From contig JAICTU010000068.1 of assembly GCA_025936205.1 (NCBI GenBank), positions 1-24,970 of the forward strand: a stretch of 24,970 nt of DNA, written 5' to 3'. The notes under the pieces were generated by a model. The model saw nothing but the letters and a program-made list of their open reading frames with translations. It had not been told where the DNA came from and searched no databases. This DNA comes from Polyangiaceae bacterium. Its GTDB lineage: Bacteria > Myxococcota > Polyangia > Polyangiales > Polyangiaceae. Positions 15,435-23,686 of this stretch are shown one piece after another; position 1 is the first letter of the stretch; every line of letters starts with the position of its first letter. Made by a program: the position numbers and the translations under genes.

Positions 15435-16339
15435 AAGGAGAAACTATCGATATGGACCTCCGCCGTCACGGCGGAGGCGACATCGATTGCCCCGATCTCC
15501 AGACCGATCTCGCGCACGTCTCCTGGCGTGTAGAGCGCTGCATCGGGGGCGGTCGGATAAGACGGAGCGCCGAAGCCCGCGAACGTGAGCGGAGTCCAGC
15601 TGTCGGCGACCAAGGTCTTTTGACCCGAGTCCGCGTAGTAGTAGGTGGCGCCCGTCTTGATGTACATCTTCGCGTAGGTCGTCACTGGAGCCCCCGCCTC
15701 CACACGCACCTGCGCCTGCAGGGTCTTGCCGGCGAGATCGATGCCTGGTTCCGTTGCCGAACCAAAGTTGCTGGCAAAGTTGGCGGACTGAGCGCCGGCG
15801 GTGAAGCGCAGCGTGAGCTTCGCCGAGCCCGGCTCCGGATTGCCGAGCCCCGGGTCCTGCTCCAGGCTGAAGAAGTCGTTCGACTCGGGCTGCTCGGGGG
15901 CATTGCCGGCATCGGGGGTATCGCCCGCAGGCGCGTCCAGCTGCATGCAGTTCGTGTTCATGGCAGGCCCGGTGCAGTAGTAGTTGATGAAGAAGCCCTG
16001 CAGGGAGCTCTCGAAGGCGTAGACCTTCATCGCCATGCCGTCGTTGGCGGCGCCACCAGCGCCGCCAGCTGCTCCCGCGCTTCCGCCGCTGTTGGTCGCG
16101 CTGCTACCCGCGTTGCCACTCTGTCCCGCAGAGCCGCTAGAGCCGCCAGATCCCGCGGAGCTTGCGGCCGCAACCGTGGTGCTGCCGCCGATCGGTGGAT
16201 TGTATTGCTCTTCGGAGCAAGCGATGCCCAGGGCCGCGAAGGCAGCGCAGAACGCGGCGCTCACAGCAACGGGCGGTGCCTTTTGCTGCGACACGTTGCG
16301 CCGCACTCCACATAACCAATCTGCGCACGATGCATTCAT
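15431..16339 (-). CDS. Lipoprotein with Gly/Ser-rich linker and a beta-sandwich-like domain
   Basis: A 302-residue exported protein. The N-terminus has Arg residues, a hydrophobic core (VAVSAAFCAAFAALG) and lipobox GIAC, predicting lipidation near residue 41. A low-complexity Gly/Ser/Ala linker follows (about 55-100), typical of myxobacterial surface lipoproteins. The C-terminal ~190 residues are strand-rich (KVYAFESSLQGFF, AKLTLRFTAGAQ, LQAQVRVEAGAPVTTYAKMY, VTAEVHIDSFSF) and resemble a carbohydrate-binding-module-type jelly roll, without visible catalytic residues; the ligand is unknown. ATG 16339 is chosen because GGAG sits six bases upstream. Its stop TAG shares a CTAG with the stop of convergent kinase 2. 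Confidence 0.8.
   Translation of the reverse strand: MNASCADWLCGVRRNVSQQKAPPVAVSAAFCAAFAALGIACSEEQYNPPIGGSTTVAAASSAGSGGSSGSAGQSGNAGSSATNSGGSAGAAGGAGGAANDGMAMKVYAFESSLQGFFINYYCTGPAMNTNCMQLDAPAGDTPDAGNAPEQPESNDFFSLEQDPGLGNPEPGSAKLTLRFTAGAQSANFASNFGSATEPGIDLAGKTLQAQVRVEAGAPVTTYAKMYIKTGATYYYADSGQKTLVADSWTPLTFAGFGAPSYPTAPDAALYTPGDVREIGLEIGAIDVASAVTAEVHIDSFSF
15457..15477 (+). terminator. GC-rich hairpin just past the kinase 2 stop
   Basis: CCTCCGCCG (15457-15465) and CGGCGGAGG (15469-15477) form a perfect 9-bp stem with a three-base loop, 22 bases after the kinase 2 stop. It lies inside the 3' coding end of the opposite gene. There is no T-run, so it may slow polymerase or protect the 3' end. Confidence 0.45.
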
Positions 16340-17078
16340 TTCTTGCTCCAAGTGTGGCTGGCTCGCGCACGCGTATCACCGGCATCCACGCTGGATCAAG
16401 GCGTTCACCCACGGCGCTTCGCACGCACGCGCGTGCTAGCATGCAGGGCATGGGCTCGCCGTGATGCTGAATGAGTGACGGCTCGACGAGTCACCACAAA
16501 CGGCGCGACTCAACGAGGAGCAGCGCACCCGCGTTCCATCGGGGACGGTGACTCGTTCTACGCGCGCTCGTTCTGGCCCGAGCTGCGCAGCACCCGCTCG
16601 ATCTCGATCTGTTCTGCGCGTCGGCAGCGCGGCACTGCGCGGCACTGCGCGGACGCGCTGCTCGCGCTGGGACGCGTACGCGATCCGAGCATCGCGCAGA
16701 TTGCTCGGCGCTTCCCTGTCGGAGATTCTGCGGGGACGCCACCGAGCCCACTGCGACCTCAGAAATCGACGGCAGCTACTCGCCCTGCAACGGGGTGTGC
16801 CCGGGACAGGTCGCGCACTTCACTCTGCTCTGCCCGAACCCGTGCAGCTGCGCGCAGGGGGGCCGGCGATGTCGTGCCCGCGCTTGGGGTTCGGTGTGTC
16901 CCCGAGGACACTGCCGCCATGCGGTGTTCTTTCGCCTGGCACCACGAACACCACGATCCGAACGCGCTCGCCCTCCTGGCGGATATCTGGCGCGAGTTCC
17001 CTCCCTGCAGCGCCTGGCGCGTGGTTAGCTCCCCGCCCCTTTCCACGGCTCGAGCCTTCTGGCTCTCGCTCCCTCGTG

Positions 17079-17094
17079 CCGGCGCCTGCGCCGG
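17079..17094. repeat. Short perfect inverted repeat
   Basis: CCGGCGC and GCGCCGG separated by CT. As RNA the two-base loop would be strained, so a cruciform or protein-binding dyad is as likely as a hairpin. Confidence 0.4.
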
Positions 17095-17205
17095 GCTGGG
17101 CTCGTTCCATGAGCGCAGAGAGAAGCGGACGTCGTTCCTCTCGCACGAGCCCTCGCCCGGAGCCGCTCCGACTTCATGCCTCCCTACTTCTGCGCGACCC
17201 TCATG

Positions 17206-17250
17206 CAACCAGACTCAGGGCAACCAGACTCGGCGTAACCAAACTCGGCG
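17206..17250. repeat. Three tandem 15-base direct repeats
   Basis: Units CAACCAGACTCAGGG, CAACCAGACTCGGCG and TAACCAAACTCGGCG lie head to tail, sharing the core AACCARACTC. They are 50 bases beyond the glnB stop, in the gap between two leftward genes. Purpose unknown; iteron-like protein sites or simple slippage are possible. Confidence 0.75.
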
Positions 17251-17279
17251 CGTGCGCCGCGACACGCAGGAGAGCTGCT

Positions 17280-17295
17280 CGACCCCGTCGGGTCG
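17280..17295 (-). terminator. Possible glnB terminator hairpin
   Basis: CGACCC (17280-17285) and GGGTCG (17290-17295) form a six-bp stem with a four-base loop, starting five bases past the glnB stop. There is no T-run on the minus strand. Confidence 0.4.
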
Positions 17296-17299
17296 CACA

Positions 17300-17761
<462 letters not shown>

Positions 17762-17765
17762 TCAG

Positions 17766-18905
17766 ATGGCTAATCTGCTTCTCCGCGGCTCCCAGGATTG
17801 CCACGCTCTCCAGCTCGGGAGCTATCCCACGCCGCTCCGAAAAGTCGAGATCTCGGGCCCGGCCGGAGGTGACCTCTGGATCAAGGACGACGGTCAGAGC
17901 GCGCAACCCTACGGCGGCAACAAGGTTCGCAAGCTGGAGCGCTTGCTCGCTCTGGCGCAACGCAGCGGCGCTCGACGACTGCTCACGATCGGCGCGGCAG
18001 GCAGCCACCACGTGCTCGCCACCTGCGTCTTCGGACGCCGCCTCGGTCTGCCGACGCGCGCAGTGCTCACGCCGCAGCCCTGGACGGCGCACGCCCAGGA
18101 CACCCTGCGCGCCGCCTTGAACTCCGGCCTTTCAGCCGTTCCAGCTTCCTCGGCCTGGGATGCGATCTCGAGGCTGCGCCGGGAGCGCTCCGCCGGGGAC
18201 TTCGTCATCGGCCCGGGGGGCTGGGGCAGCGCCGGCACCTGGGCGTATCGCCTGGCGGTGGATGAGCTACGAGAACAGCTCGCGCGAGCCGGCGTGGCGG
18301 AGCTCGACGGGATCGTGGTCGCGGCCGGCTCGGGCAGCACCGCGGCGGGTTTGCTCGCCGGGATCCTCGAGACACGCGCTGCGCGGCGCGTGATCGCGGT
18401 GCAAGTCACACCCAACCCCATGTTGCGGGCGCTGATCCTGGGACAAGCATCGCTCGCACTCTGGCGGCAGGGCAGGCCCTTGCGTACTCTGCGGGCATTC
18501 CAGTGCTTGGAGATCGACGGGGGCTTCGTTGGAGCCGGCTACGGCCACGCCATCGAACGCGGCAATGCCGCGACCGAGCTCGCCCGCTCGTTCGGCCTAG
18601 CACTCGAACCTACATATACCGCCAAGGCGTTCGCGGCGGCGCTCGCGCGCGTGGGTGCGAGCTCGGGGTGCGGGGTGTCCTCGCAGTACGCGCGTGACAT
18701 GGAGCGCCGTAAACTCCGATTGCATCGACGCCAAACCTATCTGTATTGGCATACTCTCTCGTCCGTTCCTCTGACCGCCCTGCTCACGGGGGCTCCCTCT
18801 ACGCTACCGAACGATTTGGCTCACCTCCTTCGCAGGGACACCCCGAACGCCGAGACTCTGCGGGAACCGCCCGCCTCGGGGGGAATCGGCCCTGATGTTA
18901 CCTAG
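17766..18905 (+). CDS. PLP-dependent ACC deaminase / D-cysteine desulfhydrase family enzyme
   Basis: A 379-residue cytoplasmic enzyme of the tryptophan-synthase-beta fold (fold type II). The N-terminal LGSYPTPLRKVE and GGDLWIKDDG are typical, followed by PYGGNKVRKLE with the PLP-binding Lys53, the IGAAGSHHVLAT loop (family usually SNH), the phosphate-binding AAGSGSTAAGLL, GGFVGAGYGH and EPTYTAKAFAAAL. Relatives release ammonia from 1-aminocyclopropane-1-carboxylate, or sulphide and ammonia from D-cysteine; the motifs do not choose between these, and the changed SHH loop may mean another substrate. The C-terminal ~60 residues after TYLYWHT look like a variable tail. There is no ribosome site before ATG 17766, but the family N-terminus supports it. 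The end overlaps kinase 3 by 11 bases. Confidence 0.88.
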   Translation: MANLLLRGSQDCHALQLGSYPTPLRKVEISGPAGGDLWIKDDGQSAQPYGGNKVRKLERLLALAQRSGARRLLTIGAAGSHHVLATCVFGRRLGLPTRAVLTPQPWTAHAQDTLRAALNSGLSAVPASSAWDAISRLRRERSAGDFVIGPGGWGSAGTWAYRLAVDELREQLARAGVAELDGIVVAAGSGSTAAGLLAGILETRAARRVIAVQVTPNPMLRALILGQASLALWRQGRPLRTLRAFQCLEIDGGFVGAGYGHAIERGNAATELARSFGLALEPTYTAKAFAAALARVGASSGCGVSSQYARDMERRKLRLHRRQTYLYWHTLSSVPLTALLTGAPSTLPNDLAHLLRRDTPNAETLREPPASGGIGPDVT

Positions 18906-21432
18906 GATGTCGCTCGACAAGCCCACCGTCGTGGCGATCGGAACCATCCTCGACGGGAAGTTTCGGGTCAGCAAGGAGATCGGCCGGGGTGGCATGGCCG
19001 CGGTCTACGAGGCCGAGAACGTCGACATCGGAAAGCGCGTCGCGGTCAAAGTCCTGTCCGCGGAGCTCGCCAACTCCAAGGTCGTGACCGAGCGCTTCAT
19101 GCGCGAGGCACGCGCGGCGGCGAAGATCCGCAGTCCGTACATCTGTGACGTGTACGACGTCGGCACCTACAACGGCCGCCCCTTCCTGGTGATGGAGTTG
19201 CTGGAGGGTGAGAGCCTGTACGATCGCCTGGCACGCGACCGGCGTCTCGATCCGAAGGAAGTCATCGAGATCGCGACCCAGACCGCGGCCGGCCTGCAGC
19301 AGGCGCACGACGAAGGCATCGTGCATCGTGACCTCAAGCCCGAGAACATCTTTCTCACGCGCAGCGGCGGCGGTGAGCGCATCACCAAGATCGTCGATTT
19401 CGGCCTCGCCAAGTTCTACGATCCGCACCTCGAGGGCGGCGACGCCGCGCGCTTGACCAAGGAAGGCGCGCTGTTCGGCACGCCCGCGTACATGAGCCCG
19501 GAACAGGCGAGCGCGCAGGGGCCGATCGGCTTTCGCTCCGATCTGTGGGCGCTGGGTTGCATCGTGTACGAGATGCTCGTCGGCAGGACGGTCTGGAACG
19601 TCGATCAGGGCGTGGCCATGATCCTGGCACAGATCGCCGGTGGGCCATTGCCGACGCCGAGCAAGGTCTGCCCGGATCTGCCGCCCGCCTTCGATCCCTG
19701 GTTCACCAAAGCGCTGGATCGGGATGAAGCGCACCGCTTCACCAGCGCGACCGAGATGGCGGAAGCGCTACGCCAGGCGCTCGCCGAAGGCCAGGCCCCG
19801 AAGCTCCCCCCACCCCTGCCGACCGCAGTGGAGACGGCCAGCGTCGACGCGCTGGTAGCTTCCGTGCCGTTCTTGCCGCCCCAGGAGCTGAAGCCGCTGA
19901 TGAGCCCGCGGCCGCCCGTCGGGGTCTCCGCCATGCCTTCGCGCGTGCCGCGCTTTCGGCGCTTCAGCGGGCGCAGCCTGGCCTGGTCTTTTGCCGCGCT
20001 CGCGTTGGGCATGGTGGCGGCGACGGCCTGGGTCTATTTCGAGGGGCCGCCCCGCTTCTTGCGGCGCGTCGGCCTCGATGTCGCGCCGCAACCGATCGAG
20101 GCCGAACCCTATGCCCTGCTGGTGAGCTCCGCGCAGGAGCAGCTCGCGGACGGCGAGTTCACCGATGCAGTGGCCACCTTCGAGCATGCCTTCGAGAGCG
20201 GCGAGAAGAAGGCTGCGCGCTCGCTGCGGAGCCACGTGCGCGTGGCGGATGAAGCGGGCAGCTCCGGCCCCTGCCAGCTGCGCGGCCTCGGCCACCCGCG
20301 CTCCTTCGATGCGACCACCAAGGCGTCGCGCCCGACGTTCGCCCGCGTGGGGCAGAACCTGTTCGCCGGTTGGGTCGCCAGCACCGGAGCCAACCAGCAC
20401 GCAGTGTTTACCACGCGGCTCGACTACGCCCTGCGCCGCATCACCGCCGAGCGGGTCGTGACGCCCGAGGTGACCGACGCGCGCGATCCTCAGCTGTTCG
20501 GCAGCGATGCCTCGCTGCTCCTGCTGTACACCGATGCTCGTGGCAAAGAGTCGCTGATCTTCGGGCGCGAGCTGGACGGCGAGGCGCGCGACGGCTCAGC
20601 GCCGCACCTGCTCAACGGCACCGACCACGACTACGCCTACGACCCGACCATGGCGCGCGCGCCCGACGGCAGCTACTGGGTGGGCTACACCCAGGCGGAA
20701 GACAAGCGGGTACACGACCTGTACGTGCGGCACCTGGACGCGCACATGAATCCGCTCGGCGAGCCCGCGCGCGTCACGGCCTACGCGCCGCCGGAGAAGC
20801 TGCGCAGCGTCGCCTCGTTCTCGAACCTGGAGTTCGCGCACGGCATGCTGAACGTGGTCTACCGGCTGCAGCGCGGTCTGGCCTACCAGGTCGTGCAGGT
20901 GCGTCTGAGTCCGGAGACGCCCGAGCTGGCCAAAGGTGGTGTCGAACGGACCACGACCGAGGCGGTCAAAGGTGGAGACGCAGAGGGCGACCGCGTGCTC
21001 GGCCAGGTTCTGGTCCTGAGCGAGGAAGCCGGCGTCCAGGCCCAGCCGCGCATCTCCTGCCTCGAGGCCGGTTGCCTGACGGTGTGGTCCGACGAGGAAC
21101 GAGGCGCACAGGCCGTTCTGGTCAGCAAAGACACCGGAGAAGTGTTGTGGCGCAAGAACTTCGCGCCTCAGGGCTCGCGCCCCGCCATCGGTCGGCAAAG
21201 CTCTGCAAAGGGATCGCAAGCCGCGTTGGTCTGGTACGAAAATGATCGTGTGAAAATCGCCCCCATCGACAACAAGGGCATCGGGGTGGCCAGCGTGGTG
21301 GCCTGGGTGAAAGGGATACAGCCCTACCCGGAAGTTGTGGCTGGAGCTGAGCCCGGTCAGTGGTACATTTCGTGGCGAGCATATGAGGCTGCCGTATTTG
21401 AGCCCTTCGTGGCGCGGGTCGACTGCCACTGA
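18895..21432 (+). CDS. Ser/Thr kinase 3, transmembrane, with propeller-like outer domain
   Basis: An 845-residue receptor-type kinase. The cytoplasmic Hanks domain covers about residues 23-300: IGRGGMAAVYE, VAVK with Lys52, HRDLKPEN with Asp146, VDFG with Asp168, and GTPAYMSPEQ. A Pro-rich linker leads to one membrane segment at about 359-381 (SLAWSFAALALGMVAATAWV). A short helical stretch follows, then about six repeats of roughly 60 residues (from about 478), each with a P/D-x-x-A start and an aromatic W/Y-rich strand such as LFAGWVAS, SYWVGYTQ, CLTVWSDE, ALVWYEN and WYISWRAY. This suggests a beta-propeller sensing domain outside the membrane. ATG 18895 overlaps the upstream stop; ATG 18907 is an alternative. 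A GNAT gene follows after 16 bases. Confidence 0.9.
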   Translation: MLPRMSLDKPTVVAIGTILDGKFRVSKEIGRGGMAAVYEAENVDIGKRVAVKVLSAELANSKVVTERFMREARAAAKIRSPYICDVYDVGTYNGRPFLVMELLEGESLYDRLARDRRLDPKEVIEIATQTAAGLQQAHDEGIVHRDLKPENIFLTRSGGGERITKIVDFGLAKFYDPHLEGGDAARLTKEGALFGTPAYMSPEQASAQGPIGFRSDLWALGCIVYEMLVGRTVWNVDQGVAMILAQIAGGPLPTPSKVCPDLPPAFDPWFTKALDRDEAHRFTSATEMAEALRQALAEGQAPKLPPPLPTAVETASVDALVASVPFLPPQELKPLMSPRPPVGVSAMPSRVPRFRRFSGRSLAWSFAALALGMVAATAWVYFEGPPRFLRRVGLDVAPQPIEAEPYALLVSSAQEQLADGEFTDAVATFEHAFESGEKKAARSLRSHVRVADEAGSSGPCQLRGLGHPRSFDATTKASRPTFARVGQNLFAGWVASTGANQHAVFTTRLDYALRRITAERVVTPEVTDARDPQLFGSDASLLLLYTDARGKESLIFGRELDGEARDGSAPHLLNGTDHDYAYDPTMARAPDGSYWVGYTQAEDKRVHDLYVRHLDAHMNPLGEPARVTAYAPPEKLRSVASFSNLEFAHGMLNVVYRLQRGLAYQVVQVRLSPETPELAKGGVERTTTEAVKGGDAEGDRVLGQVLVLSEEAGVQAQPRISCLEAGCLTVWSDEERGAQAVLVSKDTGEVLWRKNFAPQGSRPAIGRQSSAKGSQAALVWYENDRVKIAPIDNKGIGVASVVAWVKGIQPYPEVVAGAEPGQWYISWRAYEAAVFEPFVARVDCH

Positions 21433-21448
21433 ATCCAGCGGAAACGCC

Positions 21449-22033
21449 GTGCCGAAGAGACGCGCTCTATCCATCCCCTCACGCGCCGCTTTACGCGCGG
21501 AGCCGTTGCGCACCGAGCGCACTCGGCTGACGCCGATCGACGCTTCCGACGGCCCTGAGCTGTGGGAGGTGATCGAGGGCTCGCGCGAGCACCTGGAGCG
21601 CTGGTTGCCGTGGGTGCCGTTCAACAACACCCCCGAGGCGAGCCGCCGTTACGCGAACGCCTGCGCCAGCGACTGGGACGCCGGGCGCGCCGTGCGCTTC
21701 GGCATCCGCGATCGAGAGACGGATGCGCTGCTCGGAGTCGTGGGCCTCGACTCCTGCGTGCATCTGCACCTCTCCTGCGAGCTCGGTTACTGGCTGCGCC
21801 GTGAGGCCGCAGGCAAAGGACTGATGACGGAGGCCGCGGGCGCCTGTGTGCGCTTCGCATTTGCGCGCGTCGGCGTGCATCGCATCCGCTGTGCCGCTGC
21901 CACAGGCAACCATGCGAGCCTGGCCGTCATCGGCCGGCTGGGGTTCAAGCCCGAGGGCATCGCGCGCCAAGCGGAATTCGTCGCCTCGCGCTGGGTGGAT
22001 CACGCCGTCTTCAGCAAACTCAGCACTGATTGA
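21449..22033 (+). CDS. GNAT-family N-acetyltransferase, RimJ/RimL-like
   Basis: A 194-residue acetyl-CoA-dependent acetyltransferase. After LRTERTRLTPID come PELWEVIEGSREHLERWLPW and RFGIRDRETDALLGVVGL, then LSCELGYWLRREAAGKGLMTEA, which holds the acetyl-CoA pyrophosphate loop (R/Q-x-x-G-x-G/A form). IRCAAATGNHASLAVIGRLGF is the hallmark RimJ/RimL segment before the C-terminal strand. Known relatives acetylate protein N-termini or small-molecule amines; the substrate here is unknown. GTG 21449 is chosen because GCGGAA lies six bases upstream and the protein then begins just before the domain. Its stop abuts the ATG of the histidine kinase with no gap, so the two are probably translationally coupled. 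Confidence 0.88.
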   Translation: MPKRRALSIPSRAALRAEPLRTERTRLTPIDASDGPELWEVIEGSREHLERWLPWVPFNNTPEASRRYANACASDWDAGRAVRFGIRDRETDALLGVVGLDSCVHLHLSCELGYWLRREAAGKGLMTEAAGACVRFAFARVGVHRIRCAAATGNHASLAVIGRLGFKPEGIARQAEFVASRWVDHAVFSKLSTD

Positions 22034-23683
22034 ATGTCAGAGCGGGGTGTTACCGCTCGGCTTTGGGCTGGCACGAAAAATCTCAAGGCCAACCCTGTCC
22101 CGCGCAAGACCGGCGGTCTGCCGTTTCTGCCGATCGTCCCCGCCATCATCGTGATCGTGGGCATCGCCGCGGGCGCAGCCATCCTGCGCTTCGGCATCGA
22201 ACAGCTGCGCGAGCAAAACGACCGCTCCAGCGCCGATCAGAGTCGGATCCTGACGCTGACGCTGGGCGAACGCCTGCGGGCTACCCCTCATGCCGGGCTC
22301 ACGCCCGACGTGCTGGCGCGCGTGGGGCGTAGCGGCATCGCTCAGCGCATGCGCGAGCATCCCGATCCGCAGTTCAATCAGGTGATCGCGCGCGCTGCCG
22401 ATCGCTCGGGGGCGGAATTTCTACTGGTGGACGAGAGCGGAGAGCTGATCGTCGACGAGACCGATCAAGCGCCCGCCAAGCAGGCCATCCTGGCGCTCGA
22501 GCGCCATGGCAACGGCGAGACCTCCACAGTGCATGGTCGGGCGCACTTCTACGCGATGCCGCTCGAGTCGCGCCTGGCCGGCTTGTGGCTGATCGGCTTC
22601 GTGACGGCGGCCGAGACCCCCTCCGCAACGCAGCCGCTGGTGAGCTTCGTGGCCGCGTTCACGCTGATGCTGGTCGGCGTGGCGGCCTTCGTCGCCTACT
22701 ACCTGGCACGCTCCGTCCATGCGGACGTCAGCTTCCTGCGCGATCGGGTGATGACCATGACCGCGCTCGACAGCGCCCCCGGCGGACAGCCCGTGGTGGT
22801 GCGCGGCGTCGATCAAGTGGGGCAGCTCACGGTGGCGTTCAATCGCCTGATCGAGCGCTTCTATGCCGCCGAGGAGGCCTACCGGCGCGATCTCAGCGGC
22901 GCGCTCAGCTACGAGCGCGAGCGCAGCGACTTTCTCGCGGCGCTCAGCCACGAGCTGCGCACACCGTTGAATGTGATCCTGGGCTTCGCCGATGTGCTGC
23001 TCAGCGAAGTCGACGGCCCGCTCAGCTCCGAGGCGCGTGAAAACCTGCTCGTGGTGCGGCAGAGCGGCTCGCACTTGCGTTCGCTGATCAACGATATCCT
23101 CGACCTCTCCGCGCTGGAGACCGGGCGCCTGAACCTGCAGCTGAAGAAGACCAACCTGTGGAGCATCGCGGCGGACGTGGTGCGCGAGAGCCGCGTCGCC
23201 GCGGAGGCCAAGGATCTGAGCATCGAGATCCAGGGCGAGGCGGTGGAGGCGACCGCCGATCAGCTGCGCATCCGCCAGGTGCTGGGCAACCTGGTCAGCA
23301 ACGCCGTCAAGTTCACGAGCCGCGGCGGCGTGGTGGTGAGCGTCGGCAAGGCGGGCGACCACGCCACGTTGAGCGTGAAGGACACCGGACCCGGCATCGC
23401 CAAGGAGGAGCAGGCGGCCGTCTTCGAGGAGTATCGCCAGTCCGGAGACTGGCAGGCGCGCGGCGCGGGCAGCGGCCTGGGCCTGGCGATCACGCGGCGG
23501 CTCGTGCGCATGCACGGCGGGCGCATCGAGCTCGAGAGCAAGCTCGGAGAGGGCTCGCGCTTCTCCGTGCTGCTGCCGATCGCGGGTCCGCCAGACGCCG
23601 ATGCAGCGCCGCTGCAGACCGACATTCCGCGAGGCAACACGCTGCGCCTGTCCGCGGATCTGGCCCGCAGCATCGAGCGCTGA
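22034..23683 (+). CDS. Membrane sensor histidine kinase with HAMP domain
   Basis: A 549-residue sensor kinase. TM1 is at about residues 31-52 (FLPIVPAIIVIVGIAAGAAI), followed by an outer sensory domain of about 150 residues with a single-Cache/PAS-like look (AEFLLVDESGELIVDET). TM2 is at about 202-225, then a HAMP linker, a helix and HisKA with AALSHELRTPLN (His306). The ATPase domain shows the N box NLVSNAVKF, G1 DTGPGIA, and G2 GSGLGLAI, ending in the usual SRFSVLLPI. All catalytic elements are present. No receiver is attached or adjacent on this side. It has no Shine-Dalgarno site; the ATG follows the GNAT stop directly, and the next kinase starts three bases after its stop. Confidence 0.93.
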   Translation: MSERGVTARLWAGTKNLKANPVPRKTGGLPFLPIVPAIIVIVGIAAGAAILRFGIEQLREQNDRSSADQSRILTLTLGERLRATPHAGLTPDVLARVGRSGIAQRMREHPDPQFNQVIARAADRSGAEFLLVDESGELIVDETDQAPAKQAILALERHGNGETSTVHGRAHFYAMPLESRLAGLWLIGFVTAAETPSATQPLVSFVAAFTLMLVGVAAFVAYYLARSVHADVSFLRDRVMTMTALDSAPGGQPVVVRGVDQVGQLTVAFNRLIERFYAAEEAYRRDLSGALSYERERSDFLAALSHELRTPLNVILGFADVLLSEVDGPLSSEARENLLVVRQSGSHLRSLINDILDLSALETGRLNLQLKKTNLWSIAADVVRESRVAAEAKDLSIEIQGEAVEATADQLRIRQVLGNLVSNAVKFTSRGGVVVSVGKAGDHATLSVKDTGPGIAKEEQAAVFEEYRQSGDWQARGAGSGLGLAITRRLVRMHGGRIELESKLGEGSRFSVLLPIAGPPDADAAPLQTDIPRGNTLRLSADLARSIER

Positions 23684-23686
23684 CGC

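Larger units (their letters stand above)
16340..17299. other. 960-base gap without a convincing gene
   Basis: Every open frame here is Arg/Ser/Ala/Pro-rich and lacks a good start or family motif. Seen inside: a GTGAC/GTCAC dyad (16475-16494), a 10-base tandem repeat of GCGCGGCACT type (about 16627-16653), a Cys-rich frame at about 16710-16860 that may be a gene remnant, a CCGGCGC-CT-GCGCCGG inverted repeat (17079-17094) and three 15-base direct repeats (17206-17250). The region separates two leftward genes. It is unusually long for this densely packed window. Confidence 0.55.
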
